Positions 47,645-60,290 are shown, counted from the first letter of the stretch. The stretch is DNA of 64,000 nucleotides from Sipunculus nudus (GCA_026874595.1 CM049320.1:35932214-35996213); one strand, 5' to 3'. The notes: generated by a model from the letters alone, not told the origin. Translations and numbers: made by a program.

Positions 47645-48095
47645 CCACTGCAGATGTGCAAGGCATATTATCAACGGGATACCCGACCCTGAGTCTAATG
47701 CGCTGTATATACACGTGAAACATGTGTACATTGTACTTTGATAACCCTTGTGTCAACCGAGATCAGTTCCCCCGAGATCAGTTCGCCACATGTATGCCCA
47801 CACCGCACGTATAGCGGTAGCGACCTCTGCTTCATGGAGAATGGTGGGTCGCATGTCGTTTTGGACAACAGGTGGTCACAAATGATGGCGTTATACCCGT
47901 TTTCTTGCACAAATCCAGGCGCCTTACTACTAGAGGATCTTGTTCTTTGTTAAAACCCTTGCATGTCGAGGCTTCAAAAAGTAAAATAACATGGCTGTCG
48001 GGGGAAAAACATCCACTTTGGCCTCTCTGACAAATGTGATAAAAATGAAACAACATGACGTTCGGGGATCGAGCTGTAATGTTTTGAGCAGAAGA
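47645..48095. repeat. Segmental duplication block B3 (matches 20215-20780)
   Basis: Same ordered landmarks as block A3, ending at the shared (T/C)G(A/G)G(A/C)TCGAG(T/C)TG(T/A) and TGAGCAGA. Copy B then diverges. Confidence 0.7.
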
Positions 48096-50466
48096 AATCT
48101 CCACTGTTAGTACTTCAGCCAGACCCCAAAATTTGGATCATCGGTACCATTTTGGTGACAAATTTTCACCATGTGTGCTTGATAGGTATACATGTGTAGG
48201 TAATAAAAATGCCTGATAGCAGTATGAAAGTGGTAGCTTTCAGTGAATAAATGGATGTTTTATGTCGAATGACGTATATATTTTTTCATATCAAGGACAC
48301 CGACTTCAGAGTGTTTATAAGCCCCATACAACTTAATATGCAAAATATATCCAGTCAAATTTGGTCTCAAATGATAGCTTAAACCATACGCTACAGTATG
48401 ACATGATATTTATGACCACTGGGTGTATCCTGCATAAGTTGTTCATTCTTATGGTTACACTTACCCCTAGGAAAAACGACAATGATGTGGTTATATACAT
48501 TTACTTCATACAACTTTATATGCCAAACTTACATCCAGCAAAATTAACTTTCCAGTGATGTATCATTTATGATCAATAGGTGTATGCACCTAAAGTTATA
48601 CTTTCTTATGCCTTCACAAGGCAGATACAGGATTTAAGAAAGGAGGGGTCCACGCCATGACTAATGGCAAAACCTATAATAAAAAGTCATAAAGTCCGGA
48701 AAAGAGGAAGGGGGGGGGGTGTTCCAGGACACAAATCTTAGTATGAATCCCTTAGGAAAAAATTGTTGCGACTGGAAAAGGGGGTCCGGAGCTCCTGGAC
48801 ACCCCCCCCCCCCTTCTGCCTCACCCTTAAGAAAAATACTCCATATATAGAATACGTCAATACATATAACAATTTGTCGGTAACCGAATACAGCAGGAAT
48901 GAGAATAGGTATCTCCATTTTGTGATCTTACAGTTACAATTGTATCCTACTAAGCAAGAAGTAATATTCCCTGAAGGGCAGAACCATGAAACCCATTGAT
49001 ATTAAAATTGTTCGGCCAGTACAACAGTCAGTGATTAACATGATCTCCCTCTAACCTGGGGAATGACAGGGACACAAATTGCTTTGACCATTCAGTGAAA
49101 ATTGCATTTTAAAGATTAAAACAAAAGAATCTTAAAGGCACCCTATGGTACAAGTACGTAGCCCAAGGCGAACCATGTATGTCTTCCAGTCACACTATAC
49201 TGCCAGGGTTTTGTATGAGTCATAATCCTGAGTCAAAGAAGGTTAAAATTACATTAGATTTGTTCAACAACTTATTTATTAATTTGGGCTTATCACCAGC
49301 ATTTACTAGACTCTGTATTTACATAAAACCGGAACAGGACGAGTCATTGCACTTACTGGCAATATAGCAAACTGGTATATATTAATGTTAAAACTCTGTT
49401 TGCCCCACGGTTCAAATAAACATCTAGTTTCCGTTTCAGAATGTGGTAATTATTTAGAAATCACTTTCCTGTCAGAAATTTCAACAGTATAAACATAGGC
49501 AACTCAGAATGAATAACTTACAGCTCTGCTTCACAGTCAGTCCTGACACAAAGACAAACTGCCATATCTATCATTTATTTATTGTGCAACCCATTGAAGC
49601 AAAATGTTCTAGGTACGTTTACTGCTCTTGTCTTGATTTTATATGTTAATTTTGTAGGAAATATGTGTATGGAAATATTTCAGCAGACAAAATAGGCTCT
49701 TTTAAATTCTGTGAAAGAAAGCGAATTTGGCCAGAAGTGCAGATATGTTGGCCTAGTTTGTACGATATCATAAGTGACATAGGCACCAATATAACAAAAA
49801 CTAACAAATAAAGATATACTGCTTAAAATGACTTGTCACCCTTTTCTTTTTTTTCAACCGAAGAAATAAAAAAACATATATTCAAACAACTAGCCAAATA
49901 CCTGTGCCTGCATGCATGTCATATGTGACATTCGGCTTGCGACATCTGAGTTTTAGTCTATATATCGGCCCCCATTAGCAGCAACGTGGAATAATTGGGA
50001 TGGTTAACCAATCAGCTTTCGATTACTGCGTGGGTATGCGACAGAAAAGTACTCAAAAACATCAACCAGGCATTAAATGCTTCTGCGGACAGTTGGAGGC
50101 AACCGGACATGTATGGGCTAACTTCAAGAACGGAATAACACCTTTCTGTGACCACGCCCAAATCCTCAAATTGTTGTGTGGTGCCAGACATGTTTTTTTT
50201 TTCAGCTAAAAGACTTCAGACTTTATTAATGACTTCATTCAAACCAAACTGGTCACGGTTGGTCTTATCAGAAATACATCTTGTGTTTTTTTAATAAATT
50301 GGCTAAAATTATACAAATTGCTATGATACAGGGTTAGGAAAAGTAGTCATATCTTTTGAATTTGGAAAGCTATATACATGAATAACACATTAGATGAAAG
50401 GTATAAATGTCTACCATCAACTGACATCTAACTTCTTTTAAAACAGGCATTATAAAAATTGTTATA

Positions 50467-50469
<3 letters not shown>

Positions 50470-50497
<28 letters not shown>

Positions 50498-50498
50498 A
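50470..50498. repeat. (TA)n microsatellite
   Basis: Short pure TA run. Confidence 0.9.
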
Positions 50499-50674
50499 AA
50501 GTATATAACGCAAAATTGCAATTTCGGGGCAAGTACATTTCAAAACAGGCTGATATTTTACAGAAAGCTATCACTTTCATACTGCTATCAGGCATTTTAT
50601 TGTTTGTACACACATACACCTTTCAAAAAAAATTGATAGCAATTGTCACCTGTTTGGTACCGCTGAACCCTCTG

Positions 50675-50870
50675 GCTGATGTACTATGTTTATTACCTCG
50701 CCAATCGGCGGGGTTTATGTTTTTGGTTTGTCTGTCCTTGTATTTGTCTGTCAGCAACATTACTCAAGAAGTTATTCACAGATTATATATAAATTTCTGG
50801 ATAGCTCGGCAATGATACACGGAACAATTACTTAAATTTTGGAGGTGATCCGGAACCAGGAATTTATGCT
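50675..50870 (+). repeat. Dispersed CCTCGCC..GGCGGGGTTTATG repeat
   Basis: Begins with the hairpin CCTCGCCAATCGGCGGGG, then GTCTGTC-rich sequence, CAAGAAGTTATTCACAGATT and ends TTGGAGGTGATCCGGA. From memory this pattern is a widespread invertebrate repeat with an antisense-like relative in 63060-63230. It is non-coding here. Confidence 0.5.
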
Positions 50871-51461
50871 TGAAAAATGCTACATTTCTGACAATGTCTT
50901 ATGGGGGTAATTAGCCGCCTTGGTGGAATTTTGCACTCTCTGAGTGCAAATTTCTGGTTTCTTGTCAAATCTGTCAATGCGTTTCACACAAATATTTCAG
51001 AAAATATATTTCAATATTTCAATATTTTAGCTTCTTCATTCAGGAAAAAGGAAAATAGGAAAAAGGAATATTCTCTCCGCTCTGCCGGACGATCAAATGT
51101 CTAAAAATCTCGTCTCCGATATATTCATTAGTGCCCTATCGTTCTTCTATGCCCATTCGTTCGGACAGCCAAGCAAACAAGTTTATCGCGTTTTTATAAC
51201 AGTTTCTGTCATGTTGATTTGCAAGAAGTCACCTGAAATGTAGCATGTTCTTTTGTTTCTTTTCGGACCTACAGATATCCGTTCATTTTGTTTCTTGGGT
51301 CGGTTAGGGTTATGTTATTTTCTTACTTTTATGTTAGCTGTTAAACAATCAAGCGGTGTTAATCTTCTTTACTGCCGTAAGGCGGCGCATCGATCAGCGG
51401 CCAAGTAAACAAAGAGCACGTGGAAACCGTTTGTTGGACTAGCTGTTAATTGGCTGTCATG

Positions 51462-52010
51462 ACGCTCAGCTTTCAAACGCTCAGATAACTTGATCCTTAT
51501 CAGCTCAGAATTCTTCATCTAAAAAGGAAAAGAACAGATCAAATATTATTAATTATGGCTGACTACTCTTGAAATAAAACTTGCTAACCATGCATAATGC
51601 TAGGTCCCTGGACCTTTGTTCTGAAAGGTACATGCAACACGCGTGCACGTCAGTTATTAATTTGCCAGGTTCTCCTTATGTTAAAAACCACTGAAAGACA
51701 GATGCATCACACGTTATTGCAATCAAGCTGAGTTTCATTATATTCTCATTCCGATGACGCTCTCTGTGCTCACTATCTGTTTATACAGCTGCCGTATCTG
51801 TGGGGTCACTTGGTGCACACACGAGTTGAAAAATATAAAACATAACAGGCCGAACAACAGCAACATAGAGACGACCAAGCTTGTCTGCCAAGTTAGCGAA
51901 CAGGATATAATACTGTGGGTATACATAAACACAGCTAGGGACTGTCTGCACTACTTCAACTTCATGTTGTGTAAATCCGTTTGTAAACAGAAGTTATTAT
52001 TAGCTGTAAC
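51462..52010. repeat. Diverged copy of the 540-bp repeat (block B4)
   Basis: Matches 20790-21315 in order: CTCAGC(C/T)TT, ATCAAATATTATTAAT, CTCCTTATGTT, AAAACCACTGAA, TTATTGCAAT and ATAAAACA(C/T)A. Many substitutions and indels. Only one unit is present here against two in copy A. Confidence 0.65.
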
Positions 52011-52929
52011 ATTTTTGTTTCTGCCAGCGTGCTACTGTATTCCAGACAAGCATTTAATAACTTTTGATTAATAAAAAAAAACAAATGTACCTAGAAATTA
52101 AAGTGGCTGTTTCCTCACTATCGTTAAAAATATGTTCGCATTTTTGTTTGGGGGGGGGGGGCTTTTTCATATTTTCATATACATCCTTTTCACTGTTTTC
52201 TGTGACTAACTGGACTATGAAAAAATTAACGAATGTACCAGTTATATAAGCCGGATACACCGTATATACACGCGAACGAATGTACACTTGGCTCAGGCCA
52301 CTGACAAACAGCGTCTGTGGGCAAACTGGTCTGTATTTGCATAGTTCTTACGGATGTGGTAGGAAACCGCCGGCGTCAGCATCCTCTCCACACAGTGACA
52401 AGGACCATAGTTACCATTTTAAAACAACTCTCAAGGCTCTATGGTTCGTTTCGGTGTGTTATTGAAAATCATATTATATTCCCTTGAAGTGATTCTCAGG
52501 AGCTATTCAAGGTCGGTCCTCACTCGGCTATTTATTTGTTATGGGTGACTCGCAAAGCATTTCATCAAAATTGATCCATTCAAACCATTCAGTGTGTTGG
52601 CAGTACTGTAATTACCAAAAAGAAACAAATATGAGGGGAGAAGATTTTTTATGGACCTTGAACAAGAATATAATGATGTATAGAATATAAGATGAATGAA
52701 GCGTAATCTTAAGACAGGAACAGCAGATATTATCAGCCATATTGAGGTCTTGATCCCTTAGGGTAACATGTGCGAGCACGCTACGTCCATCAATTTCTTT
52801 GTATATCAGCCAATCACACCACTCTCGGATCAAGCATAGGCTTTCTTTGTTCATATTTGAGAGGAGTCTCCTGATTCAATAATGTTCAGCCTTCAGAATT
52901 GATCTAGCCTTACACGTGAAGTAAGTTGC
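52011..52929. other. No gene recognised; poly-G tract
   Basis: Holds a G run at about 52150-52160. The frames on both strands are short and without domain signals. Confidence 0.4.
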
Positions 52930-53900
52930 GATTTAGCTCATCTGACTGAAAGTTATCTGAGTTGTAGCGATTAAGCTTTGTTTTGTTCTTCATCCGTCCG
53001 TCTGCCCGTTAACAGGGCACAATTCGTAAACAATGGACATGGAATCTTACAACTTCACATCCAGAGAGGATCTTGAAAAAAATCTCCTTAGTCACCAGAA
53101 CTTAGGTTACTGCGACATATATTCTCTGAATTATGGGGCCTGTTTGTGCACCTCAGAATAATTAAAAATTGACACAAAAGCTCAAGTGTCTGAATAACTA
53201 ATCCGTTGATTGCTTTGCATATTGATCATGGGTACTTGTATCAGCCCCTAATTATTGCTGGCGCCACCTTAAGGTACAAAACGTGATCGTTAGACGCATA
53301 AACTTCAAACTGTACATTCAGAGAGTTCCTTAGCATATCTCTTTGGAAACTTAATTAGGTCTTGATGACCTATATATTCTGCAAATTACGGACCGAAAAC
53401 ATAATTCTGAGCACTGAGAGAGTCAGACTTGGCACAAATTATTTCTATTTGGTTTAGAAACTTTTAACATGCATGTATGATATTCAGGGAGGTCCTGGGT
53501 AAATATTCGGGAAAACCTGGAATTAGGCCATGGTTATTCCGCAAACTGTGGGCCGAAAACACGATTTAGAGCACCGTGAAAATCAGATAGGCACAAACTG
53601 TATTCGCTAGCCTAGAATCTTCTAATGTAACAAAAATGGAAGTTTTGGGCAAATCTCAACGGAAACGTGAAATAGGGTCATGTTGACCCATATATTGGGA
53701 GCTACTTTCCAAAAACATGATATTATGCACAGAAACAGTCATGCAGAACAAAATATTACTGTTGGATCTAGGATCTTCTGTATTGACATCCGAGGAAGTC
53801 CTTAAAAAAGATCAAAGGAAACATGCAAATAGGTCACTGCGACATAAAATCTCTCAGTTATGGTACCCGATGTTACACCCAAGAATAAATAAACAAGACG
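52930..53900. repeat. Dispersed repeat family, four or five imperfect units
   Basis: Same family as 25128-26115: AGCTCATCTGACTGAAAGTT, GTCCGTCTGCCCGTTAACAG, GGACATGGAATCTT and ATCTC(C/A)TT.GGAAAC boxes, followed by TAGGTCA(C/T)(T/G).(C/G)AC and ATTCTG. Units begin near 52960, 53270, 53460, 53590 and 53740. Confidence 0.6.
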
Positions 53901-54119
53901 ACCAGAGGCCACGCGTTTGCCGGAGAAACTCCGACCCAGATTGGAGTACAGTAAATCAGAACATCACATAAAGAAGACAAAGAGGAAAGAAATTAGCCAT
54001 AGTTTGATTAGCCATACAGATTGGACCAATATTGACAAAGTTAGTATGGAAATAAAAAAAAATCACGTTTTCATGACTTTGACCTTGAACTTAGATCTAT
54101 TTAAAAATTAAACATTAAG

Positions 54120-55760
54120 CTACAAGAAATCGTTCGAATATGCTATAGGTGAAAGTTGCAAAGTGGTTCCTATTAGACTGTGGCCTGTAGAATGCTATTT
54201 AATTAGAGGCAAGAGCAAGCAAGAAGGTAACATTTAGGACAACTGACAGACATATTGACAAAGTGACACAAAGCTGAGACCAGTTAACTATACTGAGTTA
54301 TGTAGAGGTCAAAGGTAAAAAAAAAAATGAACTAAAGTTTGTAAAGATAGGACCAGCATTGACAAATTAATGAGGAAAATTACATTTTGTTGTGTTTTGA
54401 AGTGACCAACATACTGACAAAGTGACACAAGTTTGAGACCTGATGACTTGATCAAGTTATGAAGAAAACCCAGAGGAAGTTATAAGCTTAATTTTATGTA
54501 ATTAAGGTTTAAAGCTCCGGAGATATGACTAAAAATATTGTTTCAAGTGCAGCGCCCCCTAGGTGTTATTTTCCGAAAATGAAAAATCACCTTCGAGATA
54601 TAAGTGTATGACATAAGTATGACATAAGTTTCAAAAGGATTCCTGCAAAACTGTGGCCTGTGGAATGCTATTTGTAGGACACAAGAACAGCAATAAAGTG
54701 AAATTAAGACAACATCAGACATACCGACAAAGTGGCAGAAAGTTGAGAAAAGAAGGCTAGACTTTGTTAAGTAGAAGACAGAGAGGAAGAAATTAAGCTA
54801 TAGTTTAGGCAATTCAGGTTTATAAATTCGGAGTTATCATAAAAAAAATGATACGGGGATGAAGTTTGAGTGCAGCGCCTCCCAGTGGCCATATCCCTAA
54901 AATGAAAAATCGATTTTGAGATGGTAGTGTAAAGCATGAGATTCACTAGTTTCAAAAGGATTTTCTGCAAAACTGTGGCCTGTAGAATGCTATATATGAC
55001 ACAAGAACTAGCAAGAAGGCGAAATTTAGGACAACTGACAGACAAACTGACATAGTGACACAAGACTCAGACCAGATGACTTTATAAGCTTATGGAGAAG
55101 ACTCAAAGGATGAAATTAAGCTATCGTTTTTGTAATTCAGGTTTATAGTTTCGGGATATTGTCAAAAAAGAGACGGCGATGAAGTTCGAGTGCAGCGCCC
55201 CCTAGTGGCAATATCCCGAAAATGAAAAAAAAATCAATTTTATGATGTAAGTGTAAAGCATAAGATTCGCCAGTTTCAAAAGGATTCCTGCAAAACTGTG
55301 GCCTGTAGAATGCTATATGTAAGACGCAAGAACTAGCAAGAAAGTGAAATCGAGAACAGCTGACAGACTGATAGACATACTGACAAAGTGACACAAAGCT
55401 GAGACCAGAAGTCTTAACCGATTTATGGAGAAGACTCAGGGAAAGAAAAAAAAAGCTATAGTTTTTGTAATTCAGGTTTATAGTTTTGGAGATATTGTCA
55501 AAATATGATATGTTGACGAAGTTCGTGTGCAGAGTCCCTTAGCGGACATATCTCGAAAATGAAAAAATCAATTTTGAGATATTAGTGTAAGACATAATAT
55601 TCACCAGTTTCAAAAGGATTCTTGCAAAACGTTGCCCTGTTGAATGCTCTATTTAAGACACAGGCACTAGCAAGAAGGCGAAATTGAGGTCAACTGACAG
55701 ACAGACATACTGACAAAGTGACACAAAGTTGAGAAAAGATGACAAGACCAACACATGGAT
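54120..55760. repeat. Tandem repeat array, units of about 320-340 bp
   Basis: About five units. Each has TGTGGCCTGTAGAATGCTAT (near 54178, 54651, 54973, 55297 and, degraded, 55630), then GACAGACATA(C/T)TGACAAAG, GACACAAAG(C/T)TGAGA, a GTTTATAGTTTCGGAGATAT box and GTGCAGCGCCCCCTAG. The units differ by 10-20 percent by eye, so it is not a young satellite. Confidence 0.85.
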
Positions 55761-55764
55761 CCGC

Positions 55765-56400
55765 ATCAAGATCAGATTAACCATGAAAATTAATCAGCTG
55801 TTGTTTGTCCAACGGTATATTGTTCTACAACATGTCATTGATAAATTCATTAATAAAAATGCATATAAAGACAGCGAGGCATCATGAGGTAGTTTGTGCA
55901 ATGTACATATGGCGGACCACTTGCTGATTACAGGCAACCTGTATCGTATACTGTATGGCTCCGCTTTCCCTGGTTTTAACCAGTGACTAAATATTTGCTT
56001 CATGTATACATAACATATGAAAATGGCCCTGTTATAACTCCATTTAATATGATTTTGCTACTGCGTTATCCAATTGTTCGATTATTACATCACCAACATC
56101 ACTATCCGCTCGCTGAGTGAAGGTATATAAACTTACGGTTAGTTTGTCATAAGTATATCTAAAGTGTCCTAGGGAATTCTAAGGAGTATTTTTATGTTTT
56201 GATCATGATCCAAGAAATAATTTATAAAATTTTTAGTCGGATGTCAATTTTTTTACAGATTTCGTGTAAACAACAGACAAAAAGGAGAACTTTGACTGGA
56301 TTAAGTGGCAGATCCTCACAAACACAACCTAAAGTTTAAGGAAATGTTACCTAGTCCACCATTCACAGTGAAATGAAGTACACATTAAGAAGCACAGAAA
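55765..56400. other. No gene recognised
   Basis: No exon-like segment or element is seen between the tandem array and the (TAA)n tract. Confidence 0.4.
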
Positions 56401-56403
56401 CAA

Positions 56404-56466
56404 TAATAATAAAAATAATAATAATAACGATAATGATGTAATAATAATAATAATAATAATAATAAT
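56404..56466. repeat. (TAA)n microsatellite
   Basis: ATA/ATAA-type run with interruptions. Confidence 0.9.
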
Positions 56467-56602
56467 ATTGATCGTATAACCTCAGCTTTGTGCGTGCAAT
56501 AGCATATCATTAGGGAGCGATTATACCTTCTGTGGAGTAACTATTTTAATCAGTCATTTTTTTACCAAATAACTCCAGACAAAAACTAAAGTATTGTATA
56601 CC

Positions 56603-56603
<1 letters not shown>

Positions 56604-56654
<51 letters not shown>
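56604..56654. repeat. (TA)n microsatellite
   Basis: Pure TA dinucleotide run. Confidence 0.95.
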
Positions 56655-56657
<3 letters not shown>

Positions 56658-56659
56658 AA

Positions 56660-56790
56660 AATGACTGGTGGTACAGCCGTGTTAGTCTGTAGTCGAAGTG
56701 TAGGTTTGGAGTAAGAGAGACGCCTTCTAGATAGACTAATATTAATAAACATATTACTATCTAAAAGGCGTCACTGTTGCTCTTTACATA
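56660..56790. mobile_element. Penelope-like 3' remnant with hairpin
   Basis: GGTACAGCCGTGTTAGTCTG is the antisense of a sequence often found at Penelope-like ends. It is followed by an inverted repeat GACGCCTTCTAGATAG / CTATCTAAAAGGCGTC around 20 bases. The assignment rests on remembered motif similarity; the hairpin itself is plain in the sequence. Confidence 0.35.
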
Positions 56791-57869
56791 TATATGTGTG
56801 TGTGTGTTTTTCTGCCATTCATTTTTACCTCAATGTATAGGAAAAATATGTGTCTAGGAAACTATACAGGTGGGAACTACCTTATCGGATAGCCTAAATG
56901 ACTAGAGATTACCATTGCTTAAAGAAAAAATTAACACTTCTCCCCTGAAGAAAATTGTAAAGGTACATAAACATTTGCAACAGTATGTGCATTATGTAAC
57001 GCCATTAGTTGATTAGTTTGGCTGACTACAACATTTCTTTTTTTTTGGCAAAAACCATCCCTGTACACAGACTTACAATCTCAAATTCACCTGTTTCTTT
57101 CATTTTTATGGTTCTGTGTGTGAGTAAAAAGAAACACTTCTTAAGGTGGCACGACTAGTCCCCCCACCTGACCTGACTTTGTTTCAGTTTTTCCTTTGCA
57201 TGGAACAATCGAATGCTTTAAAACCCCAGAAAGTATACATTTTCTGAAAGCTAAGAAAATTCTCTATAGTTTGGTGATAATAAACTTTGTTTCCGAGGAA
57301 CAGGTTTGAATTTGTAATAATTTTAATTTAATTTTAATTTTTAACAAAAAATCGTTTATTCCAGCAAAACTAAAGCAGATACAGAAAACCTTCTTAAATA
57401 AATCGAATTTAGATAATAATCCCCAGGCGTTTTTTTGTTTAATGTGTTAAGTTTTAAAATTACCATTTTTCAGAGTATTTAATTTTGAAATCTTCACAAA
57501 TCAATAATTTTTTACTTTTGCCTCAATAAAATCCTTTAAATTTAGTAAAGGCGTAAAATAAAAAAAAAACGCGCCAGAACTATAGAACGCCAGCTTCAGC
57601 CTACCGCCGGTAAAACGGGTGTCGCATAATAAACTGTTTCCTGGAAAAGGCCGATACATATAATTTTCCTCAGAATTCCCGTATTCAATTATGCTCATAG
57701 CTGGAGTTTATTATATTAGAGGAGGAGGGGTCCGGGGTTCCCCGTCTGAACGGGGGTGTGTGGGTGGAGCCCCCACCTAAAGCTTAATTTTCCTGTTAAA
57801 ATAGTAAATGGTTTCCCATATTCGCGATTGATGCCTCTTCAATCGCAGATATACATGAACAAAACTTGC

Positions 57870-57975
57870 TCCGGCTGGTATCTCGCCTTCACGGCTTACT
57901 TAGTAGCGTGTAGGGCTCCTAGTCCAGAGATAGTAGGATCGATTCCTGATTCAGGCGACTTCTGGTGCTTAGTAG
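57870..57975 (+). mobile_element. tRNA-like SINE head
   Basis: GGTATCTCGCC... and GTAGGATCGATTCCTGATT resemble A- and B-box regions of a tRNA-derived SINE. The spacing is loose. Confidence 0.3.
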
Positions 57976-58445
57976 TTGTTTATGTTAGAACAGTTGATTG
58001 TAGGGACATCTACAGGGAAAAGTAGGAGTTAAAATAGGGAATGAGAGGTGACAATTTTATTTATATGTTCCTCAATACAAGCGAAGCCCGCGTTCTATAG
58101 TGGCTCCAAAAAACGCTTTTTAGAAGATATATTAACAATTATATATCTCAAAGATGGTATGTTTCGGACAAGTGATTACTGTGAAATAACGCTCTAAAGA
58201 TAAGGTGTTCAGGTGAAATGATGTTTCGAGAAAATGGCCAAAAACTATATTCGTAGAAATCATTCGTTCTACACACGAAACTAACAACAACTACATGTTG
58301 ACAGTCACATGAATTTGGTCAAGACGGTGGTTCTTATCAAACCATGCTATAATAACATGGATTAATTGACTAATTTGCTTTAAAAACGTATTAAAACGAT
58401 AAAAGTTTGACCTGTCACACCAGCGACTTGTCAAACACCACGTGC

Positions 58446-58555
58446 ATGGACTTCAGTAGGGGGAGCTTACAGTTTTGTCCGAATGCCAAGGTATGCAGAG
58501 CACCCGACTACTGGGACCCGCGGCAGAACAGGTGCATCGCCGGGCCTAATAGGTA
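58446..58555 (+). CDS. Candidate Cys-rich (TNFR-like) exon
   Basis: The plus strand reads ATG DFSRGSLQ and then FCPNAKVCRAPDYWDPRQNR with C-I-A-G-P-N after it, and stops at TAA if unspliced. A donor AATAG|GTAACT falls just before that stop, in phase 2. The pattern C-x5-C-x4-YWDP-x4-C resembles the start of a TNF-receptor-type cysteine-rich repeat. The segment is comparatively GC-rich against AT-rich flanks. It may start with its own ATG or with the CTTACAG before TTTTGTCCG. No partner exon was identified, so it may be a lone exon, an exon relic or a chance ORF. Confidence 0.35.
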
Positions 58556-58856
58556 ACTGCGTTTTTACACAGGAACAAGGGGAGCAGGATTTATGGCCAT
58601 TCAAGGAGAACGAAGATTGATTTACTTATCACGGTTTACAACCTTTATAGGTATTTAGGGGTTGACAACAGAGACGAGTTTATAACGATCATACAAATCT
58701 CGCATACACATACAAGTCATATGTGAACTCTGGACTTATTGTTAATTGGAGGGAAGAATAGGAAGACGGTGGTTTGTCACTTTCATCGGCATGCACACAC
58801 ATTCAAGTCACAGAAGGTTTATCTTATATGAAGGTTTATTTACATGGAATCTTTAA

Positions 58857-58928
58857 ATGGCAACAAATCGCTTACTGTTTCGTCGAGACATGTTGTTTGC
58901 AGTTGTGTTGATCTGGACATGCTTACCT
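58857..58928 (+). CDS. Candidate signal-peptide first exon
   Basis: ATG at 58857 opens MATNRLLFRRDMLFAVVLIW followed by TCLP, with a basic n-region and a hydrophobic core, and then CTTACCT|GTAGGT as a possible donor. A second donor is CGG|GTAAGG, 53 bases further on. It looks like the leader exon of a secreted or membrane protein. It lies downstream of the Cys-rich exon on the same strand, so the two cannot simply be spliced in that order. No following exon was found. Confidence 0.25.
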
Positions 58929-59882
58929 GTAGGTTTATACACGTCTTACTGGAAACCGGAGAATCGGGTAAGGCAACCACGGTCCGTAGTGATAACTGAC
59001 CTTGTGATAACTGTTTGTATGCTAATTAGTGTCCATTAGTAATTAGTCACTAGATCTTTCTGGTAGAATGCACATATCCGAAGGTGCGTCTAAATGAAAT
59101 AGTGTTGTTACTATATATTATGCCACAAATGCCAAAAATATAAAATATAACATAATTACCTTCATCATGAATGTAAATTCCATGGTTGCTTCAAGTAGTA
59201 TCTCCATGGATTTGCGTCGTCGGCCCATCGTAGTTTCGTTTGATAGTGGCGTAATATTTATTTGTTGCGGTGTTGACAGTATGAATATCATAGACGTAAT
59301 GGTTGGGATGTAAAGCAACTTTTTATAAAGTAATTTTACGTATCTGTCGATAGGCTTACGATATAGCAGAAATAACATGATGTCAAGTGAAAATTTGTGT
59401 TTCGACGTAACATACCCGAAAAAAAGACAGAAAGGCCAATGACACTAACAGATCATTCACAAGGACGGGTTTGTTTGCACACTAATTAGCTAGAGTTAGG
59501 GTTGCTCTCCAACGCTTATCAGTTGTATGCTCAGCTAATTAGATTGGGCTATCAAACGTCGACCGTCAGTTCTTGCCACGGAGGTACTTGGCCCATGCAT
59601 TAATTAAACACTTGCACCTCGCGATTGGCTGAATGACCAAGTGGAGGGCTGGGGGCAGAGTGATTGACAGGCCTGTGGCAGGGCTGTAGTTAGTTTACAA
59701 ACACCCTGTCATAACATCTTGGTGTTTACTGAATAGAAATCACCCTTTTCCACAAAATGCACCAGGCGACCCAAAATGTGTTCAGCTGCATTAGATCCGC
59801 CAAGTATTCAATATTACGTATACCTTTTATTGAAAAGACACCAATTTTCAGGATTTTGACCAGCCGTGCTACCTTAAAGAAT

Positions 59883-60290
59883 CTTGATTTGTAAAGTACC
59901 ACAGTATGGCTGCTAGGTGGCGTGTGTGCTCTGTTTATATTTTTACTTCTGATCTCGAAAACCTTCCATCACTTGAGAATGGGAGTACTCAAACGGTTTA
60001 TAATGAAATATTAGCAGATACCATCATATTTTAAGGAGAACAAAAATTCAAGTTATGTGTATGAAGCATGACACAATATATGTGTTTATTAAATATACTT
60101 GGTATGTGAATAGGTACATTTTATATAAACAAACAATAATTTTAGGCAATCCCAAAGTTTCAGAGAACTAAGTTTGTGTGTTAAGTTTGTAAATACATTC
60201 CAAAAAGAACCTTTCTTTTGCTCTTGTCCTTGCTTACTTTGTTCAATTTTCCGTCAAAGTTTATAATTTAACGTTTTAAATAGTATTTTA
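59883..60290. other. No gene recognised
   Basis: AT-rich spacer before the CpG-richer patch. Confidence 0.4.

Larger units (their letters stand above)
48096..51461. other. Copy-B-specific insertion, about 3.4 kb, contents mostly unrecognised
   Basis: In copy A the sequence runs directly from GAGCAGA into CGCTCAGC(C/T)TT. In copy B these sites are 3.4 kb apart. Inside are two loose units of about 160 bases near 48310-48600 (CATACAACTT, TATGCCAAA, TATGACCA), poly-G and poly-C tracts near 48712 and 48800, and the repeat at 50640. No transposase or terminal repeat was found. Confidence 0.55.
57138..59882. mobile_element. Region bounded by an inverted 20-base terminus
   Basis: CTTAAGGTGGCACGACTAGT at the left is matched in inverted form by CCAGCCGTGCTACCTTAAAG at the right (about 16 of 20 bases agree). 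This may be one element of 2.7 kb, or two unrelated remnants of one MITE family. No transposase frame lies inside. The Cys-rich and signal-peptide exon candidates lie between them. Confidence 0.4.
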
